Positions 15,557-24,239 of a stretch of DNA of 64,000 nucleotides are shown one piece after another. Origin of the DNA: a virus; the IMG/VR virus record IMGVR_UViG_3300035157_001069, positions 1 through 64,000 of that record, one strand, 5' to 3'. A model generated the notes under the pieces. That model saw nothing but the letters and a program-made list of their open reading frames with translations. It had not been told where the DNA came from and searched no databases. A program made the position numbers and the translations under genes. Every line of letters begins with the position of its first letter. Position 1 is the first letter of the stretch.

Positions 15557-15769
15557 TTACTCGGCTTGTGCCAGTTTGAATTCTTTTTCTAGTATTGGCT
15601 TTAATTCCCTTTTAGGAGGATAGTGTCGTAACAAGGTACGTGCTTCTCTTCTAACTTCTCTAGGAATACGTGGTTCCTGTTGAACGTTAGTTAATCGTAA
15701 AAGAAAATCACGAGTAGCAACCATCGAGTCTATCTTTTGCTGGTTAGTGCTAATCGGATGACGAATCAT
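15557..15769 (-). CDS. Conserved small protein, cyanophage type
   Basis: Start set at the ATG encoding MIRHPIST (15769), overlapping the upstream gene by 20 bases; a longer frame begins at 15832. The sequence NQQKIDSMVATRDFLLRL followed by REVRREARTLLRHYP is the kind of small helical protein often seen in marine cyanophages. Function unknown. Confidence 0.6.
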   Translation of the reverse strand: MIRHPISTNQQKIDSMVATRDFLLRLTNVQQEPRIPREVRREARTLLRHYPPKRELKPILEKEFKLAQAE

Positions 15770-16013
15770 GGGAGATAACAGGAGGTCTAGCTTTGATAGC
15801 CGCTTGAGCAGATGATCTAGTCTTCTCGTCATGCCATAGGCTACATATCCTGTCCATCTCTTCTTTACCTAGGTATAAACGATATTCGTCAGCTAGTCCA
15901 ATAAAAGTATGTCTTTTTCCAAGAGGTGCGTTATCTCTATCGAACACTTGGTACAACCATTCCATCATGTCAGCACGATTCTGTTGTTCTCTTACTTCTC
16001 TTGGGTAGGTCAT
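15750..16013 (-). CDS. Unknown small helical protein
   Basis: An 87-residue soluble protein with aromatic helices (MMEWLYQVFDR, LADEYRLYLG). It ends inside the next gene and sits just downstream of the oxygenase cluster. No family recognised. Confidence 0.55.
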   Translation of the reverse strand: MTYPREVREQQNRADMMEWLYQVFDRDNAPLGKRHTFIGLADEYRLYLGKEEMDRICSLWHDEKTRSSAQAAIKARPPVISHDSSSD

Positions 16014-16037
16014 TTTAATTTGCAGACTGGAATAATT

Positions 16038-16715
16038 TTACTCAGCAAACCATGCGCTGTCGATCATAGAATCAGAGTCTTTTATGTTCCACCTACCTTT
16101 AGGAAGGATGTTAAAAGCAAGAGAATAACGTGTGACATCGGATGTATTCTTTTCCACTTTATGTCGTAAATAGCTAGGAAATAAGCAGAGTCTGCCATGG
16201 GCTGGTGTAATTACATATGACCAACATTTATCTCTATCCATTTCATATACACTCTCAAGATTATATGGTTTTAATGAGGTTAAAGGATCAACAAATACTA
16301 ACCTTCCTGATTTTTCGTCATACTCGTCAAAATACAACACTCCACTGAAGAAGGCTCCACGATGATTATGTTCCGTTGAAATGACGTTCGGAGGTGTGAT
16401 AGTTATCCATGACGTGCTCATTAGAAAATCATTTTTGGTATATCCAAAATATCCTCGTAAATAATCCCTGCAGATTGTTAAAATTTTTTCTTTGGTTTCT
16501 GGAAATTTATCTAATACACGGTAGTCAGGATTGTAATTCTCTATTTTTGCTTCGCTATTTTTTTGCTGCGCGGCCCAATACTCTCCTGGGTATACATGAC
16601 TTGGGTCTTCCTTATGATCCTTAAGCTCAGTGAAAGGATCATCTAAGTCACACGTATATAAATGGCTAACGAATAGTTGATGTACTTCTCGGTGCTCCTC
16701 TGTATATCTCGTCAT
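16038..16715 (-). CDS. 2OG-Fe(II) oxygenase (TIGR02466-like)
   Basis: The C-terminal core shows STEHNHRGAFFSGVLYF (113-129), with metal-site H116/H118, then LVFVDP, LCLFPSYLRHKV with distal H185, and R196 in TRYSLAFN for 2OG. This order is that of the TIGR02466-type 2OG-Fe(II) proteins common in marine phages. The stop-start junction with 16712 is a four-base ATGA overlap. It is the last of three tandem genes of the same fold. Confidence 0.75.
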   Translation of the reverse strand: MTRYTEEHREVHQLFVSHLYTCDLDDPFTELKDHKEDPSHVYPGEYWAAQQKNSEAKIENYNPDYRVLDKFPETKEKILTICRDYLRGYFGYTKNDFLMSTSWITITPPNVISTEHNHRGAFFSGVLYFDEYDEKSGRLVFVDPLTSLKPYNLESVYEMDRDKCWSYVITPAHGRLCLFPSYLRHKVEKNTSDVTRYSLAFNILPKGRWNIKDSDSMIDSAWFAE

Positions 16716-17323
16716 TTATCTACACCCCACAACAATCTTTGAACATCATTTTTATTTCTAGTATCCCATTTTGCAACAGAAGGATCTTCGATGCCAGCCC
16801 AAACGACCAAAGATCTCCTTGTACCAGATGTCACAGGTTTAACCTTGTGTGCCATAGTCGAAGGGAAGATAATCAAAGTCCCTTGTTTTGCTGTGGAATG
16901 GTTTTCCGTAGGGAAGAAACATAATTCACCTCCCTCGAAATCTTCAGGTGGTGATAATTCTATGGTTCCTGAAATATCTCTAAAAGATGCGTAATCATGA
17001 CCACTGTCAATATGCCAATCGTAGTAATCGCCCTCTTTATATTTTGTATATTGAATATTTTCTATATGCTTAATTTCTCTTCTAAAGACGTTATAAGCAA
17101 CGTCAGAAAAAACTGCCGTTATTTTTTGAGTGATACTGAATAAAACGGGATTTGCCTGGAGTTGATTCAATTCCAAGAAACTATTTTCTGAACGACGTAC
17201 ATCAGAGACTTCCCCTTTGCCTTCTACCAAGGAGGTCTTGGCTTGTGAATCATAGAAGTCAATATATTGCTGACACTCTTCAGCAGAAAGGACGTCATGT
17301 AATACGAAGAAATCACCTAACAT
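16712..17323 (-). CDS. Prolyl-4-hydroxylase-type 2OG-Fe(II) oxygenase
   Basis: All canonical residues are present: YDWHIDSG with H104-x-D106, GGELCFFP (131-138), GTLIIFPSTMAHKV with H159, and the arginine pair R169-R170 for 2-oxoglutarate. The DFEGGEL and FPS-x-x-x-H patterns match PKHD/P4H-like hydroxylases. Substrate unknown. One base separates it from the upstream 17325 gene, so all three are one unit. Confidence 0.85.
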   Translation of the reverse strand: MLGDFFVLHDVLSAEECQQYIDFYDSQAKTSLVEGKGEVSDVRRSENSFLELNQLQANPVLFSITQKITAVFSDVAYNVFRREIKHIENIQYTKYKEGDYYDWHIDSGHDYASFRDISGTIELSPPEDFEGGELCFFPTENHSTAKQGTLIIFPSTMAHKVKPVTSGTRRSLVVWAGIEDPSVAKWDTRNKNDVQRLLWGVDK

Positions 17324-17324
17324 G

Positions 17325-18089
17325 TTATCTATTCATCCCACTATCTTCGAACTTCAACTGGCATAATCGTCTAATTGCACTGCTAGTAGATAAGTTGAAA
17401 CTATAAATGATCCGATCTTTATCGCTTGGATTTGGCTTAGTACGATGAGGCAACCATGAAGGGAATAATATTATTCCTCCAGTTTGTGATTCATAATCCA
17501 TTGTTACTGCACCATGAGGAAAGATCTTTTCCCCTTGCCCCCATATATTCATAGTCTTACCCACCCAATAAGGATCTTTAAAACTAATATCACCTCCATC
17601 AGCTTGTAAGTAATACACTCCGCTAACTTCAAACATGGAATGTATATGCTCTGGTACATAAGCACCGTTAGGGTAAATAGTCACCCAACTATTAGCAAGG
17701 CTTAGGCCTTCTAGAAGATAGGGATCTATTGTTTCTGCTAATACTTCGTAAGATAATTGAGCAACATAGTCATTAAAAAATTTCCATTCTTTTTCATTGC
17801 ATAAGTTCTGGCCAAAGAAACTGGTAACACCCATCGTACTTTGTTTCTTCTTGTCTCCAGTAATAGTCGCATCATTCCATCCTTCGGATACTAATCCACT
17901 TTCTGTTTGTCCTTCAATAGTTTTATACGCTAAATCAATACCCTTTTTTCTTATTTCATCACCTTCTTCTCTTAAGTCCTTGGCACAAAAAATAGGCGTC
18001 GAGAAAATCTGACGCCTTAATGGAGTAACTTGTATCTCATCAAACCTTCTAGTAGACTTGATAGCCTTTTCGTATTGCTCCTGAGACAT
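17325..18089 (-). CDS. 2OG-Fe(II) oxygenase (TIGR02466-like)
   Basis: The long N-terminal part is followed by a core with VPEHIHSMFEVSGVYYL (145-161; H148, H150), ISFKDP (168-173), GGIILFPSWLPHRTKPN (204-220; H215) and DRIIYSFNL with R226. Same arrangement as the gene at 16038, which is likely a divergent paralog. First gene of the tandem set; upstream lies an AAGTAGACG motif shared with the site before 52403. Confidence 0.75.
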   Translation of the reverse strand: MSQEQYEKAIKSTRRFDEIQVTPLRRQIFSTPIFCAKDLREEGDEIRKKGIDLAYKTIEGQTESGLVSEGWNDATITGDKKKQSTMGVTSFFGQNLCNEKEWKFFNDYVAQLSYEVLAETIDPYLLEGLSLANSWVTIYPNGAYVPEHIHSMFEVSGVYYLQADGGDISFKDPYWVGKTMNIWGQGEKIFPHGAVTMDYESQTGGIILFPSWLPHRTKPNPSDKDRIIYSFNLSTSSAIRRLCQLKFEDSGMNR

Positions 18090-18139
18090 CTTCTATACAT
18101 ACCTAACAGCATTGTATAGAAGATTCAGAAAGCGTCTAC

Positions 18140-18460
18140 TTAGCCAGGATTTGGAGCTAAGGCATCAGAAGCGTCTTGTTTAGATTGCTTCCAAGCCACT
18201 GCTTCAGTAGATGTTATATCAACGAAAGCGCCTTCAGGAAGTGCTGCAATCGCTGCATCTCTATCAGCCTGAGTTGCATTTAATGGTATTGCAGGCTTTG
18301 GAGGATTTGAAGCGGGGTTTTCCGAAAAACTCGATCCGTCGTAAACCCAATTAGGTTTTACTGTATCGGGACATTCGACGACTGTTGACCCAGTGAGACC
18401 TGGGTCGGTATCAAAAACGTCCGCTACTATTGTGTCGTAAATTAAAGCAAATTTAGCCAT
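18140..18460 (-). CDS. Small tail-fibre-associated protein
   Basis: A 106-residue protein starting MAKFALIYDTIVADVFDTDP, with a Pro-rich middle and the phrase WVYDGSSF, as in short proteins encoded after phage tail-fibre genes (assembly chaperones or tip proteins). It follows the Gly-rich fibre gene immediately. Role inferred mostly from position. Confidence 0.55.
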   Translation of the reverse strand: MAKFALIYDTIVADVFDTDPGLTGSTVVECPDTVKPNWVYDGSSFSENPASNPPKPAIPLNATQADRDAAIAALPEGAFVDITSTEAVAWKQSKQDASDALAPNPG

Positions 18461-18466
18461 AATAAA

Positions 18467-20065
18467 TCACCATTCGATAAGAAGATAACCGGGGCCGCCA
18501 GGACCACTACCACCTGGGGCGCTATAGATCCAACCATGGCCGCCACCGCCGCCACCGCCGATTCCACCAGCACCTCCAGCAGCGTGGTATCCACCACCGC
18601 CACCACCGCCAAGGGCTCCTCCATGTCCACCTTGACCTGACTGCCAGTAGTTTTGAGACGATGCAGTACCAGATGGAATATATAAGGCTAAGTCAACAGG
18701 ACTGAAGTCTGCCCAAGACTGCCAGTTGTAGTGGCCATTTCCACTGCTGGTTTGGGTGCAACCACCACCACCACCACCACCGGATCCACCTTCTCCTCCT
18801 GCATGCCCTGTCTCACCAAAGTTATTGTCGTTCTTAGGAGCTCCTGCGCCTCCTCCTCCTACACATCTACCGAGAATACCGTTAAATGACTTCGCACCGT
18901 AGGTAACGCCGCCGCCGCCACCACCACCGATTGAAACGGTATAAGTGCCGCCGCCTCCTCCGCCGCCGCCTCCGAAGGTGCTTTGGTTGGAGCCAACTCC
19001 ATCACCATAACGAGCACCGTTAGACGCTTTCTTCCAATTATCAGATGTATAACCAGTGTACATACTGTTACCACCTTTACCAGCAGAATCATCACTGCTG
19101 TTAGGGCATTCCATGGAATAGCCTGCGACAGTATTTGTGGATCCTGCTATACCTGAACCTCCATAGGATTGGTGGCTACTCCAAGGACCATCTTGAATAT
19201 AGTTGCGACCTGTGCCTGCGGATCCGCCACCACCTGCTGCCCAGTAATTGGAGTCTGAAGGGGAATTGAAGTTACTGGCATCGCCACCTCGACCTCCAAT
19301 TCCTCCTCCTCCGCCTCCTCCGTGAGGATATCCTCCTCCTGCTCCGTCTCCTCCTCTTCCACCTGTTCCTAGCCAACTACCTGCGGCTCCACCGCCTCCT
19401 GTTGGGTATCCTTCTGGTCCCCATCCGAAACCGTTAGGAGAACCGTATCCGCCTCTACCTCCAGAGGCTGTTAGGTTGGTTCCTGAGACTAAAGCAGAGC
19501 CACTCGCGGTTCCGCTACCACCGGAACCGGAGTTGGTTGTGTAATATCCTCCTGATCCTGCAGTTGCTTCGATATTGATGCCCGTTCCTGTAACGGTTGT
19601 AGGGCCGCCAGCGCCTCCCCAATTATTACTACCACCGTATGCTCCAAAACCACCACTACCGACAGTGCAAGTTAGGGTTGCTCCTGCAGATACGGTATAT
19701 TCACCAGAAGCGAAACCACCTCCACCTCCACCAGCATCTGCGTAGTAGCTGTTTCCGTAATGGCCACCACCACCACCACCACCGACAGCTGTAATTCTTA
19801 CCTTGGTTACGCCAGTTGGAACTGTCCAATTAAAGGACGTTCCCGCATTGGTATTTCCTCCGGGGGCTCTTCGTTGCTGAGCTCCAGTACCAGTTCCTCC
19901 GTCAGCATTACCAGGGTCTCTGGTCGTAGACGGAGTGTTTTGATCGGGGTAGCTATTGTTTTGACCTCCGTATCTTTCTCCGTACCAATCTTGCCAATTC
20001 TTAAATTCTCTAGGGTCAGAAGTAGACCCACTACTACCGATCAGAGTAGATAATAAAACAGACAT
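18467..20065 (-). CDS. Glycine-rich tail fibre / receptor-binding adhesin
   Basis: After about 80 residues, VPTGVTKVRITAVGGGGGG begins a long region in which glycine is dominant, with many G4-G8 runs, interrupted by Tyr/Ser/Asn turns. This is the pattern of polyglycine-II type adhesins at the tips of phage tail fibres. The C-terminus GPGGPGYLLIEW is a typical closing strand. Glycine loops are prone to variation, which suits host-range change. Other-frame ORFs here are shadows of the repeated GGN codons. Confidence 0.8.
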   Translation of the reverse strand: MSVLLSTLIGSSGSTSDPREFKNWQDWYGERYGGQNNSYPDQNTPSTTRDPGNADGGTGTGAQQRRAPGGNTNAGTSFNWTVPTGVTKVRITAVGGGGGGGHYGNSYYADAGGGGGGFASGEYTVSAGATLTCTVGSGGFGAYGGSNNWGGAGGPTTVTGTGINIEATAGSGGYYTTNSGSGGSGTASGSALVSGTNLTASGGRGGYGSPNGFGWGPEGYPTGGGGAAGSWLGTGGRGGDGAGGGYPHGGGGGGGIGGRGGDASNFNSPSDSNYWAAGGGGSAGTGRNYIQDGPWSSHQSYGGSGIAGSTNTVAGYSMECPNSSDDSAGKGGNSMYTGYTSDNWKKASNGARYGDGVGSNQSTFGGGGGGGGGTYTVSIGGGGGGGVTYGAKSFNGILGRCVGGGGAGAPKNDNNFGETGHAGGEGGSGGGGGGGCTQTSSGNGHYNWQSWADFSPVDLALYIPSGTASSQNYWQSGQGGHGGALGGGGGGGYHAAGGAGGIGGGGGGGHGWIYSAPGGSGPGGPGYLLIEW

Positions 20066-20394
20066 TAGGCAATCCTCCAGCCTTGAGTTGAATCTTTGTA
20101 TACGAGCGTCCAGCCCACATTCTTGACATCTGCTTCTAAATCATCTGCTGTACCACAGATATTGCTGCCGTTACGAGCAATTGTGACATTGTTAGTTCCT
20201 AAACTACCTGCTCCATCAGCGAAGTCCACGAAGTCATCCTCTGCTGGGCTGGCAGGAAGAGTTACGGTGAAAGCTCCACCAGAACTGTCTAGAAGTAGTG
20301 CATCGCCTGAAGAGGCGGTATAGTTGGCAGTTTTGGATTCCCAGTCTCTTTTAGAAGATCCAACTGCCCCTGAGAAAGAAAGTTTACGTCCCAT
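20065..20394 (-). CDS. Tail fibre domain protein
   Basis: Residues 20-109 read as a common cyanophage tail-fibre module: ANYTASSGDALLLDSSGGAF, VTLPASPAEDDFVDF, NNVTIARNGSNICG, and a closing LVYKDSTQGWRIA. Such modules form trimeric beta-prism fibre tips. It overlaps the adhesin start by one base. Confidence 0.75.
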   Translation of the reverse strand: MGRKLSFSGAVGSSKRDWESKTANYTASSGDALLLDSSGGAFTVTLPASPAEDDFVDFADGAGSLGTNNVTIARNGSNICGTADDLEADVKNVGWTLVYKDSTQGWRIA

Positions 20395-20412
20395 GAGTAG
20401 TTATCTAGCTAT

Positions 20413-20748
20413 TTAAGACTCTAGTCCGTAGGCGACAAAGGAAACGTTACCTCCGCCACTTCCGACCCACATACGACTACTCGCTTCCATCGTGATGCCT
20501 GTTCTTTCTATTGCAGTATTCCCGTCTAAGGAATAATCAAACTCAAGATAATACCCTGCATTAATAGTACCTGAAGTAGCAGTATCACTACCTGGAGCTA
20601 TGCAAATCTTGATTGTGTCAGGAGATGATGCCTGATTACAAGCAGAAAGAATTACAGTTGTCGTTGCAGACGCTGTAAATAAGGGAGTAGTTGAGTAGTC
20701 GGGGGTTCCTGCAGTAGGTTTATTTTGCCCCTTAATACCAGATGCCAT
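20413..20748 (-). CDS. Small tail/fibre structural protein
   Basis: A beta-rich 111-residue protein (TTTVILSAC, KICIAPGSD, YLEFDYSLDGNTAIERTG, RMWVGSGGGNVSFVAYG). The pattern is that of a small beta-sandwich decorating tail fibres. It is followed by a 67-base gap before the next upstream gene. No specific family. Confidence 0.6.
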   Translation of the reverse strand: MASGIKGQNKPTAGTPDYSTTPLFTASATTTVILSACNQASSPDTIKICIAPGSDTATSGTINAGYYLEFDYSLDGNTAIERTGITMEASSRMWVGSGGGNVSFVAYGLES

Positions 20749-20815
20749 GCTTTACGCTCAAAATAACGGCTGGGTTAATACCCTGTCTTACCAAGTATAG
20801 AGGAGATGTAGATGC

Positions 20816-20977
20816 TTACGGTCCAATACCGAAGTCACCATTTCTTTCTACACGTATTCGTAGTTTAGCTCGTGCTCTTAAGCGACGCTTTGTAGACGTT
20901 TTATTGCGTTGATCTAATTGATTCGCGAGTTCTAATTTCTTTTCTTGTCTGACCTTACCTTTTTTGAATAAAGGCAT
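20816..20977 (-). CDS. Short basic protein
   Basis: A 53-residue, strongly basic protein (KTSTKRRLRARAKLRIRVER). The start ATG 20977 overlaps the fibre gene stop (TGATG), so a longer frame from 21058 was dropped. Function unknown; the charge suggests nucleic acid or polyanion contact. Confidence 0.5.
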   Translation of the reverse strand: MPLFKKGKVRQEKKLELANQLDQRNKTSTKRRLRARAKLRIRVERNGDFGIGP

Positions 20978-22440
20978 CAGTTCATCACACCGTAGAAGAA
21001 TGATTGTTGAACAATCGTACTTGTTGTTGTCCACTGACCAGATATCAAGACAGCCCAATTAGCAACCTCTGATGCATCTGTAATCGCTGCACCATTAGAT
21101 GTATGATCATTGATATTCATGTACAAATTCAAGTTTGGTGCTGTACCTGATGTGACTAAATCGTTTTTAAAGTAAGCCGTCGCATCTGAATAACCACCTC
21201 TATAGAACTGTCCAGAGGAAATCCTGACCCAATAATTACTTCCTGTGTAATCAGTTAAGAAGCTACTGGTCGAAGTATGGCTTGCAAAACATCTATAGGT
21301 TTGCCCTAAATGTTGAATAGTATCATTCTTCTTGTAATCGGTTCCATTAGCCCAGTTACCCCTGTCGTATAAAGCTGCTGAAAATAATGTCCAGTTAGTA
21401 GCATTAGGAGGCTCTGAACCTGTATGAGCTACTTTGCATAAATAAACATCTGCGTTTAATTTTACCAGATCGTTTTTCTTGTAAGCAATTCCAACATCCC
21501 AGTCACCTTTCCATGCGAATGATTCAGTGAATAATTCCCAGTTCGTAGAATCAGGTGGTTCTACTCCTTGATGGTTGGTTTTAGCCTTGTATTGAATGCC
21601 ATTAACGAAAACTAGATCGTTAATCTTATAATTAACAGCAGTATCCCATGCTCCTGTAGGCTTGAATCCTTCTACAAAAATATCAAAATAGGTACTATTA
21701 GGAGGTTCGTTTCCTGTACTTGCTTGCTTACATCTGTATTGAATACCATTTAAGGTTACGATGTCATTTATTTTGTATGGTGTTGCCGCATCATATGCAC
21801 CTGTCCAGTTAAAACCTGAACTAAACAAGTCCCAATAAGTTGCATTAGGAGGTTCTTGATTTGTATGATCCGCTTTACACTTATAAATAATTCCATTCAG
21901 TGTTGCTAAGTCATTAACGTGATAAGCAGTTGCTGAATTCCAGTTTCCTGTATCATTAAAACCTTCTGCAAATACGTTCCAGTAAGTTCCATTAGGAGGA
22001 TCTTGGTTCGTATGAGCAAGGATACATATATAGTTAACGCCGTTTTGAATGACTATATCGTTGCGTTTGTACGAAGTAGCAGAACTCCAGTTTCCTGTGT
22101 ATTTAAAACCTTCTACGAAATCTTCCCAATAGCTAGCATTAGGCGGCTCGTTGTTAGTGGTTGTCGCAGTACATTTATAGAGGACACCACTAACGTTGAC
22201 AATATCGCCAGCTACATACTGAGTAGCAGAATCCCATTCGCCTCTCAGTGTCAATCCTCTTGACATTAGAGACCAATGAGATGTGCTGTCTGGGTTGGTT
22301 CCAGCCCCTGCTATTTGGTTGATGTATGTATATGAGTTACCACCATAGGTGACAACATCATTTAACTCGTAAGATGTGGAGTTGGCATAGTCACCACGAA
22401 ATAAAAATCGTAGTTTACCGAGATCAATAACAGTGCTCAT
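20977..22440 (-). CDS. Repeat fibre protein with nine carbohydrate-binding-like modules
   Basis: The whole protein is built of nine tandem units, the middle six about 49 residues each. The consensus is G-x-W-x-x-A-T-x-Y-x-x-N-D-I/L-V-x-x-N-G-x-x-Y-x-C-K-x-x-H-T-x-x-E-P-P-N-x-x-Y-W-x-x-F-x-E-G-F. This resembles CBM5/12 chitin-binding modules (W...Y..GD.V...G..Y.C), so binding of surface glycan is a fair guess. Units 1, 8 and 9 are longer and diverged. It is encoded beside the other fibres. Confidence 0.75.
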   Translation of the reverse strand: MSTVIDLGKLRFLFRGDYANSTSYELNDVVTYGGNSYTYINQIAGAGTNPDSTSHWSLMSRGLTLRGEWDSATQYVAGDIVNVSGVLYKCTATTTNNEPPNASYWEDFVEGFKYTGNWSSATSYKRNDIVIQNGVNYICILAHTNQDPPNGTYWNVFAEGFNDTGNWNSATAYHVNDLATLNGIIYKCKADHTNQEPPNATYWDLFSSGFNWTGAYDAATPYKINDIVTLNGIQYRCKQASTGNEPPNSTYFDIFVEGFKPTGAWDTAVNYKINDLVFVNGIQYKAKTNHQGVEPPDSTNWELFTESFAWKGDWDVGIAYKKNDLVKLNADVYLCKVAHTGSEPPNATNWTLFSAALYDRGNWANGTDYKKNDTIQHLGQTYRCFASHTSTSSFLTDYTGSNYWVRISSGQFYRGGYSDATAYFKNDLVTSGTAPNLNLYMNINDHTSNGAAITDASEVANWAVLISGQWTTTSTIVQQSFFYGVMN

Positions 22441-22724
22441 ACGATTTCTACCTGTAGATGTCCTGGATAATTGTTAGAGAAAGACCACTCAAAATTGAGT
22501 AATTTGTCTGACCATACAATTTCTGTATAGTCTTCATCATTCATTATATTATTAATACTATCAGTCATTTTGACGAAGCTACCATCGTCATGTCTTATGA
22601 CATCTAAAGCTCCCGTGAGTCTGTTGTATTTAAACCCATAGGCTACTTTTCCTGTAGGTTCTTGGAATTCTTTAGTCGCAGGAGTTTCAATCTCCTTGAC
22701 TAACTTGATCGGGTTAGCTGACAT
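22437..22724 (-). CDS. Unknown small tail-region protein
   Basis: A 95-residue soluble protein with a beta-rich C-terminus (LLNFEWSFSNNYPGHLQVEIV). It overlaps the repeat fibre start by ATGA. No family recognised; a fibre attachment or chaperone role would fit its place. Confidence 0.55.
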   Translation of the reverse strand: MSANPIKLVKEIETPATKEFQEPTGKVAYGFKYNRLTGALDVIRHDDGSFVKMTDSINNIMNDEDYTEIVWSDKLLNFEWSFSNNYPGHLQVEIV

Positions 22725-23071
22725 TAAACATCCTCATAAACAGATACAACAATAGAAAAGGCATCTCCATCTGCAGTTATTCTACGTGCATCAGCTTTGA
22801 CGATATCGCCAGCTGCTAACACCATCTTGTCTGCTCCTTCGATGTTCGTAACTGCTCCTGGCTGTAGATGAACATCTTTAGCAATCCATAAGTCTGCTCC
22901 TCCTTTGTCTACCCATATTTGAACAGGAAGATTGAAGCCTGTCTTATTGGTTGCCGCGATCCCTGTTATTACACTTTGCTTAGTAGCAGGGACTGTATAA
23001 ACAGAAACTGGTGAAGGGCTAGCTGGATTGCTTCCTACTGAGCCGTTCGCAGCTTGAACAAATGACGCCAT
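22724..23071 (-). CDS. Small beta-rich tail protein
   Basis: A beta-sandwich-like 115-residue protein: VSVYTVPATKQSVITGI, FNLPVQIWVDKGG, DVHLQPGAVTN, GDIVKADA, FSIVVSVYEDV. Similar small proteins occur beside cyanophage tail fibres. The junctions on both sides overlap by one base. Structural role inferred from context. Confidence 0.65.
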   Translation of the reverse strand: MASFVQAANGSVGSNPASPSPVSVYTVPATKQSVITGIAATNKTGFNLPVQIWVDKGGADLWIAKDVHLQPGAVTNIEGADKMVLAAGDIVKADARRITADGDAFSIVVSVYEDV

Positions 23072-23706
23072 TAACTAAATGCCAAAATATCCGAAATTGA
23101 GCCTCCCCCTCCACTTCCACCTCCTGCGCTAACAATCAGCCAAGTGTTAAGAGAGCCTGCTATATACATACTAAAGGCCCCGCTGACGGAGTTATACCAC
23201 CAATCACCTTCTACCATTCCTGAAGTCGGGGCAGTTCCTGAGCTAAAGGTCTTATGTCCTACCTCATCCCATGCGCTGCCAGTGTATATTTTTAGTCTTT
23301 CATTAGTCGTATCCCACCAAAACTCTCCCGCTAAAGGACTACTAGGGGTTGTCCCTGAGACATAAGTCTGAGACTCTGCTAATTCCCATTGACTAGTGGA
23401 AGTTATGTATACTTTTAACTGATTAGTTGTTGTGTCAAACCAAAGCAATCCATTAGTAGGGTTGCTAGGAGCCGATGCAGCAACGACAGCTGCGGAAAGG
23501 TCTTCTGTAGGCTCTGTCCATGCTGAGCCTGTATAAACTTTTAGGATATTTCCATTAGTGTCTAACCAAATATCCCCAGTAGCAGGGTTGGAAGGAGCAG
23601 TGGCTGAGACTGTCTGCCTTGAATACGGTACACCGCTAATACGGTCGGAATCTGCAAGCTCTTGGGGATACCCAGAGATGTAGACAATGGGTTTACGATC
23701 TGCCAT
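23071..23706 (-). CDS. Repeat tail fibre protein
   Basis: Four repeats of the pattern A-P-S-N-P-x-x-G-x-x-W-x-D-T-x-x-x-x-L-K-V-Y-x-G-S-x-W are seen at about residues 35-65, 80-110, 118-148 and 155-185, ending in a Gly/Ser tail. These short W-containing beta units are typical of phage tail fibre shafts. Consistent with the surrounding fibre genes. Confidence 0.7.
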   Translation of the reverse strand: MADRKPIVYISGYPQELADSDRISGVPYSRQTVSATAPSNPATGDIWLDTNGNILKVYTGSAWTEPTEDLSAAVVAASAPSNPTNGLLWFDTTTNQLKVYITSTSQWELAESQTYVSGTTPSSPLAGEFWWDTTNERLKIYTGSAWDEVGHKTFSSGTAPTSGMVEGDWWYNSVSGAFSMYIAGSLNTWLIVSAGGGSGGGGSISDILAFS

Positions 23707-24230
23707 TAACTTAGAAGGACTGGGACATCAATATTTAAAGCCAGAGTAGTCGTATCTAACGCTTCTCCGACTAATACAACATATTCACTGGCTGCGGATG
23801 GAGGAGTATTACTTATAGTTCCTAGCCCACTGAGGAAGTATCTATCCCCGGGGGTGAAAGTAGATCCTGTACTAGCAAGATCTATCTTTCCAGCAAAAAC
23901 TAACTTTGCTAATTGATCAATGGCTACATCTTCCTTGATTAATCCTGCGACAGTTGCTACATCCCTAGTGGAGGTATGTATAGCTTTGATTAATTTGCCG
24001 TTTGGGTCTATGAATACGGCGTCACCTTTGCTCAGTGCTTCACCCGCTGTTAATTCTATTTCAACTGCAGAGCCACCTCCCATGCCTGCTATTGCTGTTT
24101 GCAATGCAAGTAATGCTTGGATGATTCCTCCAGTGTTATGGTTGTAACTTGTCACAGTTCCTCCGGCTGCTGTAATGCAAGCATTGATTGCGGCAATAAT
24201 TCCGCCAGTATTTTCAGGGTATTGAGCCAT
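23706..24230 (-). CDS. Tail-fibre-associated protein
   Basis: N-terminal repeats of N-T-G-G-I-I-x-A (8-15 and 32-39) are followed by a beta domain with LTAGEALSKGDAVFIDPNGKLIKA (residues 60-83) and PGDRYFLSG. This beta domain is widespread in phage fibre and decoration proteins. Overlaps 23071 by one base. Confidence 0.65.
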   Translation of the reverse strand: MAQYPENTGGIIAAINACITAAGGTVTSYNHNTGGIIQALLALQTAIAGMGGGSAVEIELTAGEALSKGDAVFIDPNGKLIKAIHTSTRDVATVAGLIKEDVAIDQLAKLVFAGKIDLASTGSTFTPGDRYFLSGLGTISNTPPSAASEYVVLVGEALDTTTLALNIDVPVLLS

Positions 24231-24239
24231 AGTTTAATT

